Below, piece after piece: positions 55,092 to 63,658 of a stretch of DNA of 64,000 nucleotides (within the stretch, counting starts at the first letter, position 1; each line of letters opens with the position of its first letter). Origin of the DNA: Streptomyces glaucescens (GTDB lineage Bacteria > Actinomycetota > Actinomycetes > Streptomycetales > Streptomycetaceae). The notes beneath the pieces were generated by a model. The model was given only the letters and a program-made list of their open reading frames with translations. It was not told where the DNA came from and did not search any database. The stretch is from assembly GCF_000761215.1 (NCBI RefSeq), contig NZ_CP009438.1:5808501-5872500 (forward strand). The letters run 5' to 3'. A program made the translations under genes and the position numbers.

Positions 55092-56573
55092 ATGGGATCC
55101 ACTTCCGCCGAGAACGGCGCCGGGAAAAGCACCGACGACGCGGCCGCGCGGCACGGGGCCGGCGGTGTCGGCCGGCGCGCGCTGATCAAGCGGTCCGCCG
55201 CGCTCGGGCTGGCCTCCGTACCCGCCATGGGCTTGCTGTCCGCCTGTGCCAGCGGCGGCGGTGGCGACGAGTCGAACGACGACACCCGGGGCGAGACGTC
55301 CAAGGACAACCCCTTCGGCGTCAAGAAGGGCACCAAGCTCGACGTCGTCATCTTCAAGGGCGGCTACGGCGACGACTACGCCAAGGCATGGGAGGCCGCC
55401 TTCCGGAAGAAGTGGGGCGTGACCTCCACCCACACCGGCACCCAGGAGATCACCGGCAAGCTCCAGCCCCGCTTCAACGCCGGCAACCCGCCGGACATCG
55501 TGGACAACTCCGGCGCCCAGAAGATCAAGATCGACGTTCTCTACCGCAACGGCCAGCTCCTCGACCTGGCAGAGGTGCTGGACGCGCCGAGCGTCGACGA
55601 CCCCTCGAAGAAGGTCCGCGACACCGTCATCCCCGGCACCCTCGACCCGGGCCTGCAGGAGGGCAAGGTCGTCGCCCTCAACTACATCTACACGGTGTGG
55701 GGCCTGTGGTACTCCGGCAAGCTCTTCGAGGAGAAGGGCTGGGAGGTGCCCAAGACGTGGGCCGATTTCCTCGCCATCTGCAAGGACGCCAAGTCCCAGG
55801 GCATCGGCGGCCTCGCCCACCAGGGCAAGTACCCGTACTACATCAACGTCGCCATCATGGACCTGATCGCCAAGAAGGGCGGCCTGGACGCCATGAAGGC
55901 GATCGACAACCTCGACCCCAAGGCGTTCGCCGGCTCCGACGCGGCGCAGGCGGCCGTCGAGGCCGTCTACGAGGTCGTCGAGAAGGGCTATCTGATGCCC
56001 GGCACCAACGGCCTGGACCACACCGAGTCGCAGACCCGCTGGAACCAGTACAAGGCCGCCTTCATCACCTCCGGCTCGTGGCTGGAGAACGAGCAGCTCA
56101 AGCAGACACCGCCGGACTTCGACATGAAGTTCCTGCCGATGCCGCTGCTCGAGGGCAGCGAGATGCCGTTCGAGGCGATCCGGGCCGGCTCCGGCGAACC
56201 CTTCATCATCCCGGCCAAGGCGAGGAACCTGCCCGCGGCCAAGGAGTTCATGCGGATGATGCTCTCCCGGGAGTGGTCGACGCTGTTCGCCAAGGAGGCG
56301 AACTCGCTGACCATCCTGAAGGACGGCGTGGACCCGAGTGTGCAGTTGCGACCGGGGACCCAGTCCACGGTGGAGGCGTCGAAGGCGGCCGGCGACAACA
56401 CCTTCCGGTTCCTGTACACCGAGTGGTACAGCGAGATGGACACCGCCATCCAGAACGCCTCCAACGAGCTGATGGCCCGCCGCATCCAGCCCAAGGAGTG
56501 GCTGAAGCGCGCGCAGGCGGCCGTGGACAAGGCGGCGAAGGATCCGGCGTCGAAGAAGAACCGTCGGGACTAG
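55092..56573 (+). CDS. ngcE: Sugar ABC transporter lipoprotein, NgcE-like
   Basis: A 493-residue solute-binding lipoprotein. Twin-arginine signal (GRRALIKRSAALGLASVPAMG, Arg28-Arg29) followed by lipobox LLSAC with Cys52, then a Ser/Gly/Asp linker and a family 1 binding protein (NAGNPPDIVDNSGAQKIKIDVLYRNGQLLDL; ITSGSWLENEQL). NgcE proteins bind N-acetylglucosamine and chito-oligosaccharides; S. coelicolor has its ngcEFG equivalent at what I recall as SCO6005-6007. ATG 55092 has GGCGAGGA upstream. Followed by two permease genes; no ATPase gene here, so a shared ATPase such as MsiK is expected. Confidence 0.85.
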   Translation: MGSTSAENGAGKSTDDAAARHGAGGVGRRALIKRSAALGLASVPAMGLLSACASGGGGDESNDDTRGETSKDNPFGVKKGTKLDVVIFKGGYGDDYAKAWEAAFRKKWGVTSTHTGTQEITGKLQPRFNAGNPPDIVDNSGAQKIKIDVLYRNGQLLDLAEVLDAPSVDDPSKKVRDTVIPGTLDPGLQEGKVVALNYIYTVWGLWYSGKLFEEKGWEVPKTWADFLAICKDAKSQGIGGLAHQGKYPYYINVAIMDLIAKKGGLDAMKAIDNLDPKAFAGSDAAQAAVEAVYEVVEKGYLMPGTNGLDHTESQTRWNQYKAAFITSGSWLENEQLKQTPPDFDMKFLPMPLLEGSEMPFEAIRAGSGEPFIIPAKARNLPAAKEFMRMMLSREWSTLFAKEANSLTILKDGVDPSVQLRPGTQSTVEASKAAGDNTFRFLYTEWYSEMDTAIQNASNELMARRIQPKEWLKRAQAAVDKAAKDPASKKNRRD

Positions 56574-56633
56574 GGGGTGTCTCGCCGGTCGGTCCTGACG
56601 CCGGCCGCCCGGCTCGATCGACGAGACGCCCCC
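56573..56633 (+). terminator. Hairpin inside the ngc operon
   Basis: GGGGGTGTCTCG at the ngcE stop pairs with CGAGACGCCCCC (11 Watson-Crick pairs and one G-U) around a 37-base loop that is itself GC-rich. It likely cuts off part of the transcript or protects the ngcE mRNA, giving excess binding protein over permease. Confidence 0.6.
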
Positions 56634-56748
56634 CTGGCCGTTTTCCGGGACGCGCCGTCGGGGTGCGGTGTGCTGCGGGGCGCGGGCCCGTCCGGGTCCG
56701 CCGCGCAGCCCCCGCGCCCCCGGGGCGGGGACAGCAGGGGCAGGTCGT

Positions 56749-57678
56749 ATGCGTAAGGGGCAATACCGGTTCGTCGCGGGGTTTCTTCTCGTCCCCGTGG
56801 CGCTTTACCTGATCTTCGTCATCTGGCCGTACATCCAGACGTTCGGCTATTCGCTGACCGACTGGAAGGGCCAGTCGCAGACCTTCAGTTTCGTCGGCCT
56901 GGACAACTATGAGGCGCTGTTCCGGGACGACATCTTCATGGGGGCCATCTGGCACAACATCCTGTTCCTGGTGTTCATCCCGGTGATCACCATTCTGCTG
57001 GCCCTGTTCTTCGCGTTCATGCTGAACGCGGGCGGCCGGGGCCGGGCCGGCGGGGTGTCCGGGGTGGCCGGCTCCAAGTTCTACCGGGTCGTCTACTTCT
57101 TCCCGCAGGTCCTGTCGCTGGCGATCCTCGCCGTGCTGTTCCGCGCGGTGTACCGCAGCGACGGCGGCGGCATGCTCAACGGCGCGCTGGTCAAGCTCGG
57201 CCTGGTCGACGCCGACCGGCCGGTGGAGTGGCTGAACGAACCCGACTTCGTGCTGTGGGCCCTGATCGTGGTGGTCGTCTGGCACGGCGTCGGCTTCTAC
57301 CTGGTGCTCTTCTCCGCCGCCATGCAGTCCATCCCGAAGGACATCTACGAGGCCGCGCTCATCGACGGAGCGAGCCGCGGCCAGTCCTTCTTCCGCATCA
57401 CCCTGCCGCTGCTGTGGGACTCCGTGCAGACGGCCTGGGTCTACCTCGGCATCGCCGCGATGGACATGTTCATCCTCGTCTCGACGATGACCTCCGGCGA
57501 GTTCGGCGGCGGTCCCGACCACCACAGCGAGGTCATGGCGACCGTGATGATGCGGAACTTCCTCTACTACGGCAAGAGCGGCTACGCCTGCGCCATGGGC
57601 GTGATCATGCTGCTCCTCACCCTGATCCTGTCCGTGGTCATGCTGCGCGCCACCCGCCGCGAGCGCATCGAGTTCTGA
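56749..57678 (+). CDS. ngcF: Sugar ABC transporter permease, NgcF-like
   Basis: A 309-residue membrane protein with six helices (first FVAGFLLVPVALYLIFVIWPYI). The EAA loop that docks the ATPase is EAALIDGASRGQSFFRITLPLL. ATG 56749 with GGGGCAGGTC upstream; the frame opens earlier but without hydrophobic sequence. Middle gene of the ngc operon, after a hairpin. Confidence 0.87.
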   Translation: MRKGQYRFVAGFLLVPVALYLIFVIWPYIQTFGYSLTDWKGQSQTFSFVGLDNYEALFRDDIFMGAIWHNILFLVFIPVITILLALFFAFMLNAGGRGRAGGVSGVAGSKFYRVVYFFPQVLSLAILAVLFRAVYRSDGGGMLNGALVKLGLVDADRPVEWLNEPDFVLWALIVVVVWHGVGFYLVLFSAAMQSIPKDIYEAALIDGASRGQSFFRITLPLLWDSVQTAWVYLGIAAMDMFILVSTMTSGEFGGGPDHHSEVMATVMMRNFLYYGKSGYACAMGVIMLLLTLILSVVMLRATRRERIEF

Positions 57679-57692
57679 GCGGGAGAGATGAC

Positions 57693-58616
57693 ATGAGCGC
57701 ACCCCTGAAGGAAACCGCGCCGCCCCCCGCCGGGCGGACCTCGGCGAAGGCCCCGGCGAAGGCGGGCGAGCGGCGCGGTGAGGGCGTCACCCTGAACGCC
57801 TTCTCGCACGGCTTCCTCGCCCTGTGGGCCCTGATGATCGTCCTGCCGCTGCTGTGGCTGGTGCTCAGCTCCTTCAAGACCGACGCCCAGATCGCCGGCT
57901 CGGCCTTCGGCTGGCCGGAGAACTGGACGTTCGACGTCTTCAGCCGGGCCTGGGAGAAGGGCATCGGCGACTACTTCCTCAACACCGTCGTCGTGCTCGT
58001 CTTCTCGGTGCCGCTGACGATGCTGTTCGGCTCGATGGCCGCCTACGTCCTGGCCCGCTACCCGTTCCCGGGCAACCGCTTCCTCTACTACTTCTTCGTC
58101 GCGGGCGCGATGTTCCCCGTGTTCCTGGCCCTCGTCCCGCTGTTCTTCATGGTCAAACGGCTGGACATGCTGAACACCTACCAGGGCCTGATCCTGGTGT
58201 ACGTCGCCTACTCGATGCCGTTCACGGTCTTCTTCATGCACGCCTTCTTCCGCACGCTGCCGACGGCGGTGTTCGAGGCGGCGATCCTGGACGGGGCCTC
58301 GCACACCCGCACCTTCTTCCAGGTCATGCTGCCGATGGCGAAGCCGGGCCTGATCAGCGTGGGGATCTTCAACACGCTCGGCCAGTGGAACCAGTTCATC
58401 CTGCCCACCGTGCTGATGCAGCCGCAGAGCGGTGACGACCCCGAACGCTATGTGCTCACCCAGGGGCTGATCCAGCTCCAGCAGCAGCAGGGGTACGCCT
58501 CCGACCTGCCCGTGCTGTTCGCGGGCGTGACGATCGCGATGATCCCGATGCTGGTGGTCTACCTGTCCTTCCAGCGCCAGGTGCAGGCCGGACTGACCTC
58601 GGCGACCCTGAAGTAG
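57693..58616 (+). CDS. ngcG: Sugar ABC transporter permease, NgcG-like
   Basis: A 307-residue membrane protein with a 35-residue Ala/Pro/Lys-rich cytoplasmic tail, then six helices. EAA loop: EAAILDGASHTRTFFQVMLPMAKPG. It lies 14 bases after ngcF with GGGAGAG before ATG 57693. Pairs with NgcF to form the channel. Confidence 0.88.
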   Translation: MSAPLKETAPPPAGRTSAKAPAKAGERRGEGVTLNAFSHGFLALWALMIVLPLLWLVLSSFKTDAQIAGSAFGWPENWTFDVFSRAWEKGIGDYFLNTVVVLVFSVPLTMLFGSMAAYVLARYPFPGNRFLYYFFVAGAMFPVFLALVPLFFMVKRLDMLNTYQGLILVYVAYSMPFTVFFMHAFFRTLPTAVFEAAILDGASHTRTFFQVMLPMAKPGLISVGIFNTLGQWNQFILPTVLMQPQSGDDPERYVLTQGLIQLQQQQGYASDLPVLFAGVTIAMIPMLVVYLSFQRQVQAGLTSATLK

Positions 58617-58798
58617 CGCTCCGCGAGCGCCCGGACGCGCGCCGTCCCCGTCACCGGGACGGCGCGCGCCTGTGTGTGCCTGCTCCCGGAAACTGTTCAA
58701 CCTCTTGACGGGAGGTGCCCCGGACAGCTCAGCTTAGAGTTCACTAGTTGGACATGGACGGGGCCTCATCGATGCGGTCCCGCGCGCAGGAGGTCGTC

Positions 58799-60010
58799 GT
58801 GGAGACTCCGGGGTCGCAGTCGTCGCTGCACCGAGCCAACCTGGAGCGGGTCGTACGTGCCGTGCGGCTGGCGGGATCCCTCACCCAGGCGGAGATCGCG
58901 AGGACCACGGGCCTGTCCGCGGCGACCGTCTCGAACATCGTCCGGGAGTTGAAGGAGGGCGGGACCGTCGAGGTCACGCCCACCTCGGCGGGCGGCCGGC
59001 GGGCGCGCAGCGTCAGTCTGAGCGGGGACGCCGGCATCGTGATCGGCGTGGACTTCGGCCACACCCATCTGCGGGTGGCGGTCGGCAACCTCGCCCATCA
59101 GGTGCTGGCCGAGGAGTCCGAGCCGCTGGACGTGGACGCCTCCGCCGCGCAGGGCTTCGACCGGGCGGAAGAGCTGGTCAACCGGCTGATCGCAGCGACC
59201 GGGGTGGACCGTACGAAGATCGCCGGGGTGGGCCTCGGCGTGCCCGGGCCGATCGACGTGGAGTCCGGTCAGCTCGGCTCGACCGCCATCCTGCCGGGCT
59301 GGACCGGCGCACGGCCGGCCGAGGAACTGCGGGGGCGGCTCGGCGTGCCCGTGCACGTGGACAACGACGCCAACCTGGGCGCCCTCGGCGAGCTGGTCTG
59401 GGGCAGCGGCAAGGGCGTGCGGGACCTGGCGTACATCAAGGTGTCCAGCGGTGTCGGCGCGGGCCTGGTGATCGACGGGAAGATCTACCGGGGACCGGGC
59501 GGCACAGCGGGGGAAATCGGACATATTACACTTGATGAATCCGGCCCCGTCTGCCGTTGCGGTAACCGGGGCTGCCTGGAGACCTTCGCCGCCGCGCGCT
59601 ATGTGCTGCCGCTGCTCCAGTCCAGCCACGGCACGGATCTGACCATGGAGGGCGTCGTCCGGCTGGCGCGGGACGGAGACCCGGGCTGCCGTCGGGTGAT
59701 CGCCGACGTCGGCCGTCACATCGGCAGTGGAGTCGCCAACCTCTGCAACCTCTTGAATCCGAGCCGGGTCGTCCTCGGCGGTGATCTCGCCGAGGCGGGG
59801 GAGCTGGTGCTCGGGCCGATCAGGGAGTCCGTCGGCCGCTACGCCATCCCCAGCGCGGCGCGTCAACTCTCCGTTCTCCCAGGGGCACTTGGGGGTCGTG
59901 CGGAGGTGCTCGGGGCGCTCGCCCTCGCGCTCAGCGAGATGGGTGACTCGACCCTTTTGGACGGAAGCGTGTCCGGCGCCCTTCCGGCGGCTACCCCTGC
60001 CTTCACTTAG
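58799..60010 (+). CDS. ROK-family transcriptional regulator (Rok7B7 type)
   Basis: A 403-residue regulator. Winged helix at about 10-65 (SLTQAEIARTTGLSAATVSNIVRELKEGG); ROK sugar-kinase-like domain with GVDFGHTHLRVAVG, GVPGPID, VDNDANLGALGE and the zinc motif CRCGNRGCLE. I chose GTG 58799 for its AGGAGG five bases upstream; ATGs at 58754 and 58772 lack such sites. Position between ngcEFG and xylFGH matches SCO6008 (Rok7B7) as I recall it, which links xylose uptake, carbon repression and antibiotic production. A short AT-rich run lies within the gene at about 59512-59545. Confidence 0.87.
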   Translation: METPGSQSSLHRANLERVVRAVRLAGSLTQAEIARTTGLSAATVSNIVRELKEGGTVEVTPTSAGGRRARSVSLSGDAGIVIGVDFGHTHLRVAVGNLAHQVLAEESEPLDVDASAAQGFDRAEELVNRLIAATGVDRTKIAGVGLGVPGPIDVESGQLGSTAILPGWTGARPAEELRGRLGVPVHVDNDANLGALGELVWGSGKGVRDLAYIKVSSGVGAGLVIDGKIYRGPGGTAGEIGHITLDESGPVCRCGNRGCLETFAAARYVLPLLQSSHGTDLTMEGVVRLARDGDPGCRRVIADVGRHIGSGVANLCNLLNPSRVVLGGDLAEAGELVLGPIRESVGRYAIPSAARQLSVLPGALGGRAEVLGALALALSEMGDSTLLDGSVSGALPAATPAFT

Positions 60011-60044
60011 AGAACGGATGGCACCGTTGCCAACCCGTTAAGGA

Positions 60045-60057
60045 TTTACTTCTTGAC
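60045..60057 (+). promoter_or_regulatory. Rok7B7-type motif upstream of xylF
   Basis: TTTACTTCTTGAC, 74 bases before xylF. It fits the 13-base Rok7B7 consensus that I remember from work on S. coelicolor (TTKAMKHSTTSAV). A related CCTCTTGAC word lies upstream of the rok gene (58701-58709). Confidence 0.55.
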
Positions 60058-60131
60058 GCCGCACGTGTGGCCGAGTTGACTTCCAGCCACCTCGGCCGCA
60101 ACGACGCGGCCTCGTCAGGGAGGTTTCTGAA

Positions 60132-61244
60132 GTGAACACGCGTATGCGTCGTGCCGCCGTGGCCATCGCCGCGGGAGCGATGGCCGTCTCTCTCGCCGCC
60201 TGTGGCAGCGCGGAGGAGGCCGGCGGCGAGAAGGAACCCACTGGTTCCGCCGCCGCCAAGGGCGATGACATCAAGATCGGTCTGCTCCTGCCGGAGAACC
60301 AGACCGCCCGCTACGAGAAGTTCGACCGGCCCCTGATCGAGAAGAAGATCAAGGAGCTGACGAACAACAAGGCGACCATCGAGTACAACAACGCCAAGCA
60401 GGACGCCAACCTGCAGGCCCAGCAGGTCGACACGATGATCACCAACAAGGTGGACGTGCTGATCCTGGACGCGGTGGACGCCAAGGCGATCAAGAACTCC
60501 GTGCAGAAGGCCGTGGACAACGGCATCAAGGTCGTCGCCTACGACCGCCTCGCCGAGGGCCCGATCAGCGCCTACACGTCCTTCGACAACGTCCAGGTCG
60601 GCAAGACCCAGGGCGAGGCGCTGCTCAAGGAGCTGGGCGACAAGGCCAAGGACGGCCAGATCGTCATGATGAACGGCTCCGTCACCGACCCGAACGCCAA
60701 GCAGTTCAAGGAGGGCGCGCACTCCGTCCTCGACGGCAAGGTGAAGATCGGCAAGGAGTACGACACCAAGGAGTGGAAGCCCGAGAACGCCAACGCCAAC
60801 ATGGAGGCGGCCATCTCGGCACTCGGCAAGAACAACATCGTCGGCGTCTACTCCGCCAACGACGGCATGGCCGGCGGCATCATCACCGCCCTGAAGGCCG
60901 CCGGCATCAAGGCCCCGGTCACCGGCCAGGACGCCGAACTGGCCGCCGTGCAGCGCATCGTCGCCGGTGAGCAGTTCATGAGCGTCTACAAGCCGTACGC
61001 GCCCGAGGCCGAGGCCGCCGCGCAGATGGCCGTCGCGCTCGCCAAGGGCGAGGACCTGAGCTCCATCGCCAAGGACAAGGTGTCCAGCGAGAGCGCCAAG
61101 GACGTCCCGTCGGTCCTGGTCGACGTCACCTCGCTGACCCAGGAGAACATCAGCGACACCGTCATCAAGGACGGCGTCTACACCGCCGACGAGATCTGCA
61201 CGGCCAAGTACAAGGCCGCTTGCGCCAAGCTCGGCATCAAGTAG
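60132..61244 (+). CDS. xylF: Xylose ABC transporter binding lipoprotein XylF
   Basis: A 370-residue periplasmic-binding-like lipoprotein (signal to AAGAMAVSLAACG, lipid Cys24). It belongs to the ribose/xylose class: KIGLLLPENQTARYEKFDRPLIEKKIKEL, VDTMITNKVDVLILDAVDAKAIKNSVQKA, VGVYSANDGMAGGIITALKAAG, PVTGQDAELAAVQRIVAGEQFMSVYKP. Strong AGGGAGGT before GTG 60132. First gene of xylFGH, with a Rok7B7-type motif upstream. Confidence 0.93.
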   Translation: MNTRMRRAAVAIAAGAMAVSLAACGSAEEAGGEKEPTGSAAAKGDDIKIGLLLPENQTARYEKFDRPLIEKKIKELTNNKATIEYNNAKQDANLQAQQVDTMITNKVDVLILDAVDAKAIKNSVQKAVDNGIKVVAYDRLAEGPISAYTSFDNVQVGKTQGEALLKELGDKAKDGQIVMMNGSVTDPNAKQFKEGAHSVLDGKVKIGKEYDTKEWKPENANANMEAAISALGKNNIVGVYSANDGMAGGIITALKAAGIKAPVTGQDAELAAVQRIVAGEQFMSVYKPYAPEAEAAAQMAVALAKGEDLSSIAKDKVSSESAKDVPSVLVDVTSLTQENISDTVIKDGVYTADEICTAKYKAACAKLGIK

Positions 61245-61456
61245 TCGACGGCCCCGTCCCCTCGCAGGCACGGGAGCAGGCACCCGCCGCTCCCGTCCGG
61301 GACGGCCGTTCCCGAGGCTCCGCCGGCGCCTCGCTTGTCAAAGCCCCGCAAGCTCGTGCGGGGCGCCGGTCGGAACACCGCCGGGGCTCGGTCCCCGCAC
61401 CCCCCAAACTTCTGCACAACCTCCCGCCGGGTCAGGCGGCGAAGGAGATGGTTCAC

Positions 61457-62239
61457 GTGTCCGCTACGCCCGTGCTGGCGTTGCGCGGGGTCTCCAAGCG
61501 GTTCGGTGCCGTCCAGGCGCTCACCGACGTAGAGCTCGAGATCCACGCCGGTGAAGTGGTCGCCCTGGTCGGCGACAACGGTGCCGGAAAGTCCACGCTG
61601 GTCAAGACGATCGCCGGCGTGCACCCCATCGATGAGGGCGTCATCGAATGGGAGGGCAAGCCGGTAACGATCAACAAGCCGCACGACGCCCAGGCCCTGG
61701 GCATCGCGACGGTCTACCAGGACCTCGCGCTGTGCGACAACATCGACGTGGTCGGCAACCTCTTCCTCGGCCGTGAGCTGAGGAAGTGGGGCGTGCTCGA
61801 CGAGGTCGAGATGGAGCGCCGCGCCCGCGAACTGCTCACGACCCTGTCCATCCGCATCCCCAGCGTGCGGATCCCGATCGCCTCCCTCTCCGGCGGTCAG
61901 CGCCAGACCGTGGCCATCGCCCGCTCGATGCTGGGCGAGCCCAAGCTGGTCATCCTCGACGAGCCCACCGCCGCCCTCGGCGTGGAGCAGACCGCCCAGG
62001 TGCTCGACCTGGTCGAGCGGCTGCGGGAGCGCGGCCACGCCGTCATCCTGATCAGCCACAACATGGCCGACGTCAAGGCCGTCGCCGACAAGGTGGCGGT
62101 GCTGCGACTCGGCCGCAACAACGGCGTCTTCGAGGTCAAGACGACCTCGCAGGAGGAGATCATCTCCGCCATCACCGGCGCCACCGACAACGCCGTGACC
62201 CGCCGTGCGGCACGCACCAACGGGGAGGTTTCCAAGTGA
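61457..62239 (+). CDS. xylG: Xylose ABC transporter ATPase XylG
   Basis: A 260-residue single ABC ATPase: Walker A GDNGAGKST, signature SLSGGQRQ, Walker B LVILDEPTAALG. It has one domain, about half the size of E. coli XylG, which is usual for Streptomyces. GTG 61457 is chosen since AAGGAG lies nine bases up; ATG 61448 touches the site. The 212-base gap after xylF contains short GC-rich hairpins and may attenuate. Its stop overlaps xylH. Confidence 0.92.
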   Translation: MSATPVLALRGVSKRFGAVQALTDVELEIHAGEVVALVGDNGAGKSTLVKTIAGVHPIDEGVIEWEGKPVTINKPHDAQALGIATVYQDLALCDNIDVVGNLFLGRELRKWGVLDEVEMERRARELLTTLSIRIPSVRIPIASLSGGQRQTVAIARSMLGEPKLVILDEPTAALGVEQTAQVLDLVERLRERGHAVILISHNMADVKAVADKVAVLRLGRNNGVFEVKTTSQEEIISAITGATDNAVTRRAARTNGEVSK

Positions 62240-63534
62240 GCACCGAAAAGACCTCCACCGCGGTCACGAAGGACGAGCACGTCGTGGAGAACCCGGAGGC
62301 CGCCGCCGCGGCCGTCACCGCGGTGGACCCCCGCCTCCTCGTCCGCGAGGAAGGCCTGCTGGGCTACTGGACCGAGTTCAAGCGCAAGATGCGCGCCGGT
62401 GAGCTGGGATCCCTCCCGGTCATCATCGGCCTGGTGATCATCTGCGTGGTCTTCCAGAGCCTGAACTCGGCGTTCCTGTCCGCGCAGAACATCAGCGACA
62501 TCACCGTCACGATGGTCGGCACCGGCATGATCTCCGTCGGCATCGTCTTCGTGCTGCTGCTCGGCGAGATCGACCTGTCCGTCGGCTCGGTCAGCGGCGC
62601 CTCCAGCGCCATCGCGGCCGTCCTCGCGGTGAACCAGGGCTGGCCGGAGTGGGCCGCGGTGCTCTTCGCGATCGCCGCCGGTGCCGCCATCGGCGCCGCG
62701 CACGGCTTCTTCTTCGCGGTGCTGGGCGCCCCCGCCTTCGCGGTCACGCTGGCCGGTCTGCTCTTCTGGCTGGGCTTCATGCTCCAGACGCTGGGCGAGA
62801 ACGGCACGATCAACCTCGACAGCGACGGCTTCATCGGCAAGCTCACCACGTACTTCTTCACGGACGTCGCCGCCGCGTACGGCCTGGCCGCCGTGGTGAC
62901 CGCGGTCTTCTTCATCAGCTCCTTCCTGGGCAACCGGCGGCGCGACGCCGCGGGCATCCCGTCCCGGCCGCTGAACGAGACGATCCTGCGCACCGCCCTG
63001 CTCGCCGTGATCTCCTTCGCCGCGGCGTTCATGTACAACCAGTACAAGGGCCTGCCGCTGGCCACGGTGATCTTCCTGGTGTTCCTGGTCGCCACGGACT
63101 TCGTGCTGCGGCGCACCACCTACGGCCGCAAGGTCTTCGCCCTCGGCGGCAGCGTCGAGGCTTCCCGGCGCGCCGGCATCAACGTCACCGCGGTGCGGAT
63201 CTCGGTCTTCGCGATCTCCGGCGGTTTCGCGGCGATCGGCGGCCTCTTCCTGGCCTCCAAGATCGCCTCGGCCAACCAGAGCGCCGGTACCGGTGACCTG
63301 CTGATGAACGCCATCGCGGCGGCGGTGATCGGCGGTACCTCGCTGTTCGGCGGCCGGGGCCGCACCTGGAACGCCCTGCTGGGTGTCCTGGTGATCGTCT
63401 CCATCCAGTACGGCCTCCAGCTGGAGTCCATCGCCGAGCCGGTGAAGTACATGATCACCGCGGGTGTGCTGCTCACCACGGTCGTGATCGACTCGATCAC
63501 CCGGAAGACGCAGAAGACGGCGGGCCGCGCCTAG
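62236..63534 (+). CDS. xylH: Xylose ABC transporter permease XylH
   Basis: A 432-residue permease of the ribose/xylose class with about 10-12 helices and an acidic, Ala-rich 60-residue cytoplasmic N-tail. LLLGEIDLSVGSVSGASSAIAAVLA and FALGGSVEASRRAGINVTAVRISVFAISGGFAAIGGLFLASKI are the conserved family blocks. GTG 62236 overlaps the xylG stop. Confidence 0.93.
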   Translation: MSTEKTSTAVTKDEHVVENPEAAAAAVTAVDPRLLVREEGLLGYWTEFKRKMRAGELGSLPVIIGLVIICVVFQSLNSAFLSAQNISDITVTMVGTGMISVGIVFVLLLGEIDLSVGSVSGASSAIAAVLAVNQGWPEWAAVLFAIAAGAAIGAAHGFFFAVLGAPAFAVTLAGLLFWLGFMLQTLGENGTINLDSDGFIGKLTTYFFTDVAAAYGLAAVVTAVFFISSFLGNRRRDAAGIPSRPLNETILRTALLAVISFAAAFMYNQYKGLPLATVIFLVFLVATDFVLRRTTYGRKVFALGGSVEASRRAGINVTAVRISVFAISGGFAAIGGLFLASKIASANQSAGTGDLLMNAIAAAVIGGTSLFGGRGRTWNALLGVLVIVSIQYGLQLESIAEPVKYMITAGVLLTTVVIDSITRKTQKTAGRA

Positions 63535-63554
63535 CCCCCGCCCTCACCGGAACC

Positions 63555-63586
63555 TGTGCCCGGCGCCAATGGCGGTGCCGGGCACA
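63555..63586 (+). terminator. Terminator after xylH
   Basis: A perfect 10-bp stem, TGTGCCCGGC with GCCGGGCACA, 12-base loop, 20 bases after the stop. Confidence 0.75.
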
Positions 63587-63658
63587 GTCGTGCCGGGGGG
63601 AACATTAGACTCGACGAGCCCGGCAACAGCTCAACAGCTCTACTGCAAGGAGGCACGG

